Shown: positions 63,233 through 64,000 of the stretch, piece after piece | Layout of the letters: each line of letters opens with the position of its first letter | Position numbering within the stretch: the first letter of the stretch is position 1 | Assembly (NCBI RefSeq): GCF_024294805.1 | Contig: NZ_JANCLU010000013.1 | Coordinates: 62,001 to 126,000 of the forward strand | Source: Alsobacter ponti | GTDB lineage: Bacteria; Pseudomonadota; Alphaproteobacteria; Rhizobiales; Beijerinckiaceae | Reading direction: 5' to 3' | DNA length: 64,000 nucleotides | Notes under the pieces: model-generated | Seen by the model: the letters and a program-made list of their open reading frames with translations, nothing else | What the model was told of the DNA's origin: nothing | Database searches by the model: none | Program-made: the position numbers and the translations under genes

Positions 63233-64000
63233 CTAGGCCCGGGCGACCGGGGCCGGGAAGCGGACGGAGAACAGGCAGCCGCGCCCGTCCGCCCCGTCGC
63301 GCAGGTCGAGTTTCGCCCCGTGGCGACGGCAGGCGTCGGTGACGATCGCCAGGCCGAGGCCGCTGCCCAGGCCGACGGCGCCGCTGCCGCGATGAAAGCG
63401 CTCGAAGACGAGCTGGCGCTCCTCCGGCGGGATGCCGGGCCCGTTGTCCTCCACCTCCACGACCGCGCGACGCTCGCCGCTGTCGCCGCCGCGATCCAGA
63501 TAGCAGCGCACGACGACCGCGCCGCCCGGCCCGCAATAGCGCACGGCGTTGTCAATCAGGTTGCCGATCATCTCCCCGAGCAGCCAGACCGAGCCCCAGA
63601 CCGGCGCGACCGAAATCTCGAACGAGAGGTCCACGCCCGCCTTCTCCGCCATGTCGAACCAGTTCGACGCCACGTCGTCGATGACGAGGGCGAGGTCCAC
63701 CTTCTGCATCGGCGCGGCGGTCAGGCTGTCCGGCGACATGCGCGCCAGCGAGAGCAACTGGTGCGTGACCTGGCTCAGCCGGCGCACCGCGGTGAGGATG
63801 CCGGGAAGCCGCGCCCCCGAGGCGTCCGGAGGGTCGTCGGCCGCGAGCTCCAGCTGGGTTTGCAGCCCGGCCAGCGGCGTTTTGAGCTGGTGGGCGGCGT
63901 CGGCGATGAAGCGGCGCTGCACCTCCGCCCCCGCGCGCAGTTTCGCCATCAGGTCGTTCATGGCGCGCAACAGGGGCAGCGCCTCGCCCGGCACGCCTCG
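63233..64000 (-). CDS. Sensor histidine kinase, C-terminal part (TctE/QseC type; truncated by window edge)
   Basis: The last 256 codons of a two-component sensor kinase. After the end of a HAMP-like linker (LPLLRAMNDLMAKLRAG), the dimerisation helix has RRFIADAAHQLKTPLAGLQTQLELA with the phospho-accepting His. The ATPase domain has N box LIDNAVRYCGPGG, G1 VEVEDNGPGIPPEE, F box FERFHRGS and G2 GLGSGLGLAIV. DAAHQLKTPLAGLQTQ is typical of TctE/QseC-type kinases that sense organic acids or signals. The sensory part and the partner response regulator lie outside the window. Confidence 0.9.
   Translation of the reverse strand, partial: RGVPGEALPLLRAMNDLMAKLRAGAEVQRRFIADAAHQLKTPLAGLQTQLELAADDPPDASGARLPGILTAVRRLSQVTHQLLSLARMSPDSLTAAPMQKVDLALVIDDVASNWFDMAEKAGVDLSFEISVAPVWGSVWLLGEMIGNLIDNAVRYCGPGGAVVVRCYLDRGGDSGERRAVVEVEDNGPGIPPEERQLVFERFHRGSGAVGLGSGLGLAIVTDACRRHGAKLDLRDGADGRGCLFSVRFPAPVARA

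Overview
The window is GC-rich DNA (near 70 percent by eye) with dense, often overlapping operons, many GTG/TTG starts, several binding-protein-dependent ABC systems, an FCD-type GntR regulator, an IlvD/Edd sugar-acid dehydratase and palindromic intergenic repeats. This fits the chromosome or a large replicon of a soil or plant-associated alphaproteobacterium, most likely a Hyphomicrobiales (Rhizobiales) member. The taxonomic call is inference. I see no rRNA, tRNA, phage, insertion sequence or CRISPR array.

Layout. 1-0.36 kb: N-terminus of a probable polyphosphate kinase 2, cut by the window edge. 0.6-9.0 kb: LysR regulator and a complete peptide-type (Dpp/Opp) ABC operon ending in a CocE/NonD-type hydrolase; a CapA-family gene converges on it. 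10.2-13.6 kb: LysR regulator divergent from a DoxX / ring-cleavage dioxygenase / glutathionyl-hydroquinone reductase set, which looks like quinone or aromatic electrophile defence. 13.5-17.2 kb: a repeat-rich low-complexity stretch with a tandem duplication of a gene end, a Pro/Ala repeat protein, two long palindromic intergenic elements, a DUF3830 gene, an L,D-transpeptidase lipoprotein and a methyltransferase gene fragment. 17.3-22.4 kb: a second peptide-type ABC operon.

22.5-36.6 kb is a catabolic island for arabinose-containing plant glycans: a glutaminase-A-like/DUF4965 protein, a GntR repressor with a perfect palindromic operator in front of the divergent operon, two CUT1 sugar importers that apparently share one ATPase, a GH51 alpha-L-arabinofuranosidase and a GH127 beta-L-arabinofuranosidase. 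Both glycosidases lack signal peptides, so oligosaccharides would be imported and then trimmed in the cytoplasm. An L-arabinonate-dehydratase-like enzyme with an RraA-family partner lies at 60.3-62.8 kb and could serve the same sugar by the non-phosphorylative route.

36.7-44.2 kb is the most unusual part: ThuA, a Tm-1-like (UPF0261) protein, a stand-alone PEP-hydrolase-type TIM barrel, an SRPBCC protein, a regulator in which the same TIM barrel is fused to a degenerate sigma-54-activator AAA+ domain and a Fis-type helix-turn-helix, a Gfo/Idh/MocA oxidoreductase, a cupin, and a third, short TIM-barrel paralogue. The Tm-1-like and TIM-barrel domains form one polypeptide in the tomato antiviral protein Tm-1; here they are separate overlapping genes with their own putative sensor-regulator.

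44.3-50.5 kb: a ribose-type ABC transporter operon with a P-type ATPase gene directly behind it. 50.7-60.1 kb: a third peptide-type ABC operon with embedded short-chain dehydrogenase, polysaccharide-deacetylase-family and penicillin-acylase-family genes, suggesting import and processing of an amide-containing compound. 60.3-64.0 kb: RraA-like protein, sugar-acid dehydratase, and the C-terminus of a TctE/QseC-type sensor kinase cut by the window edge.
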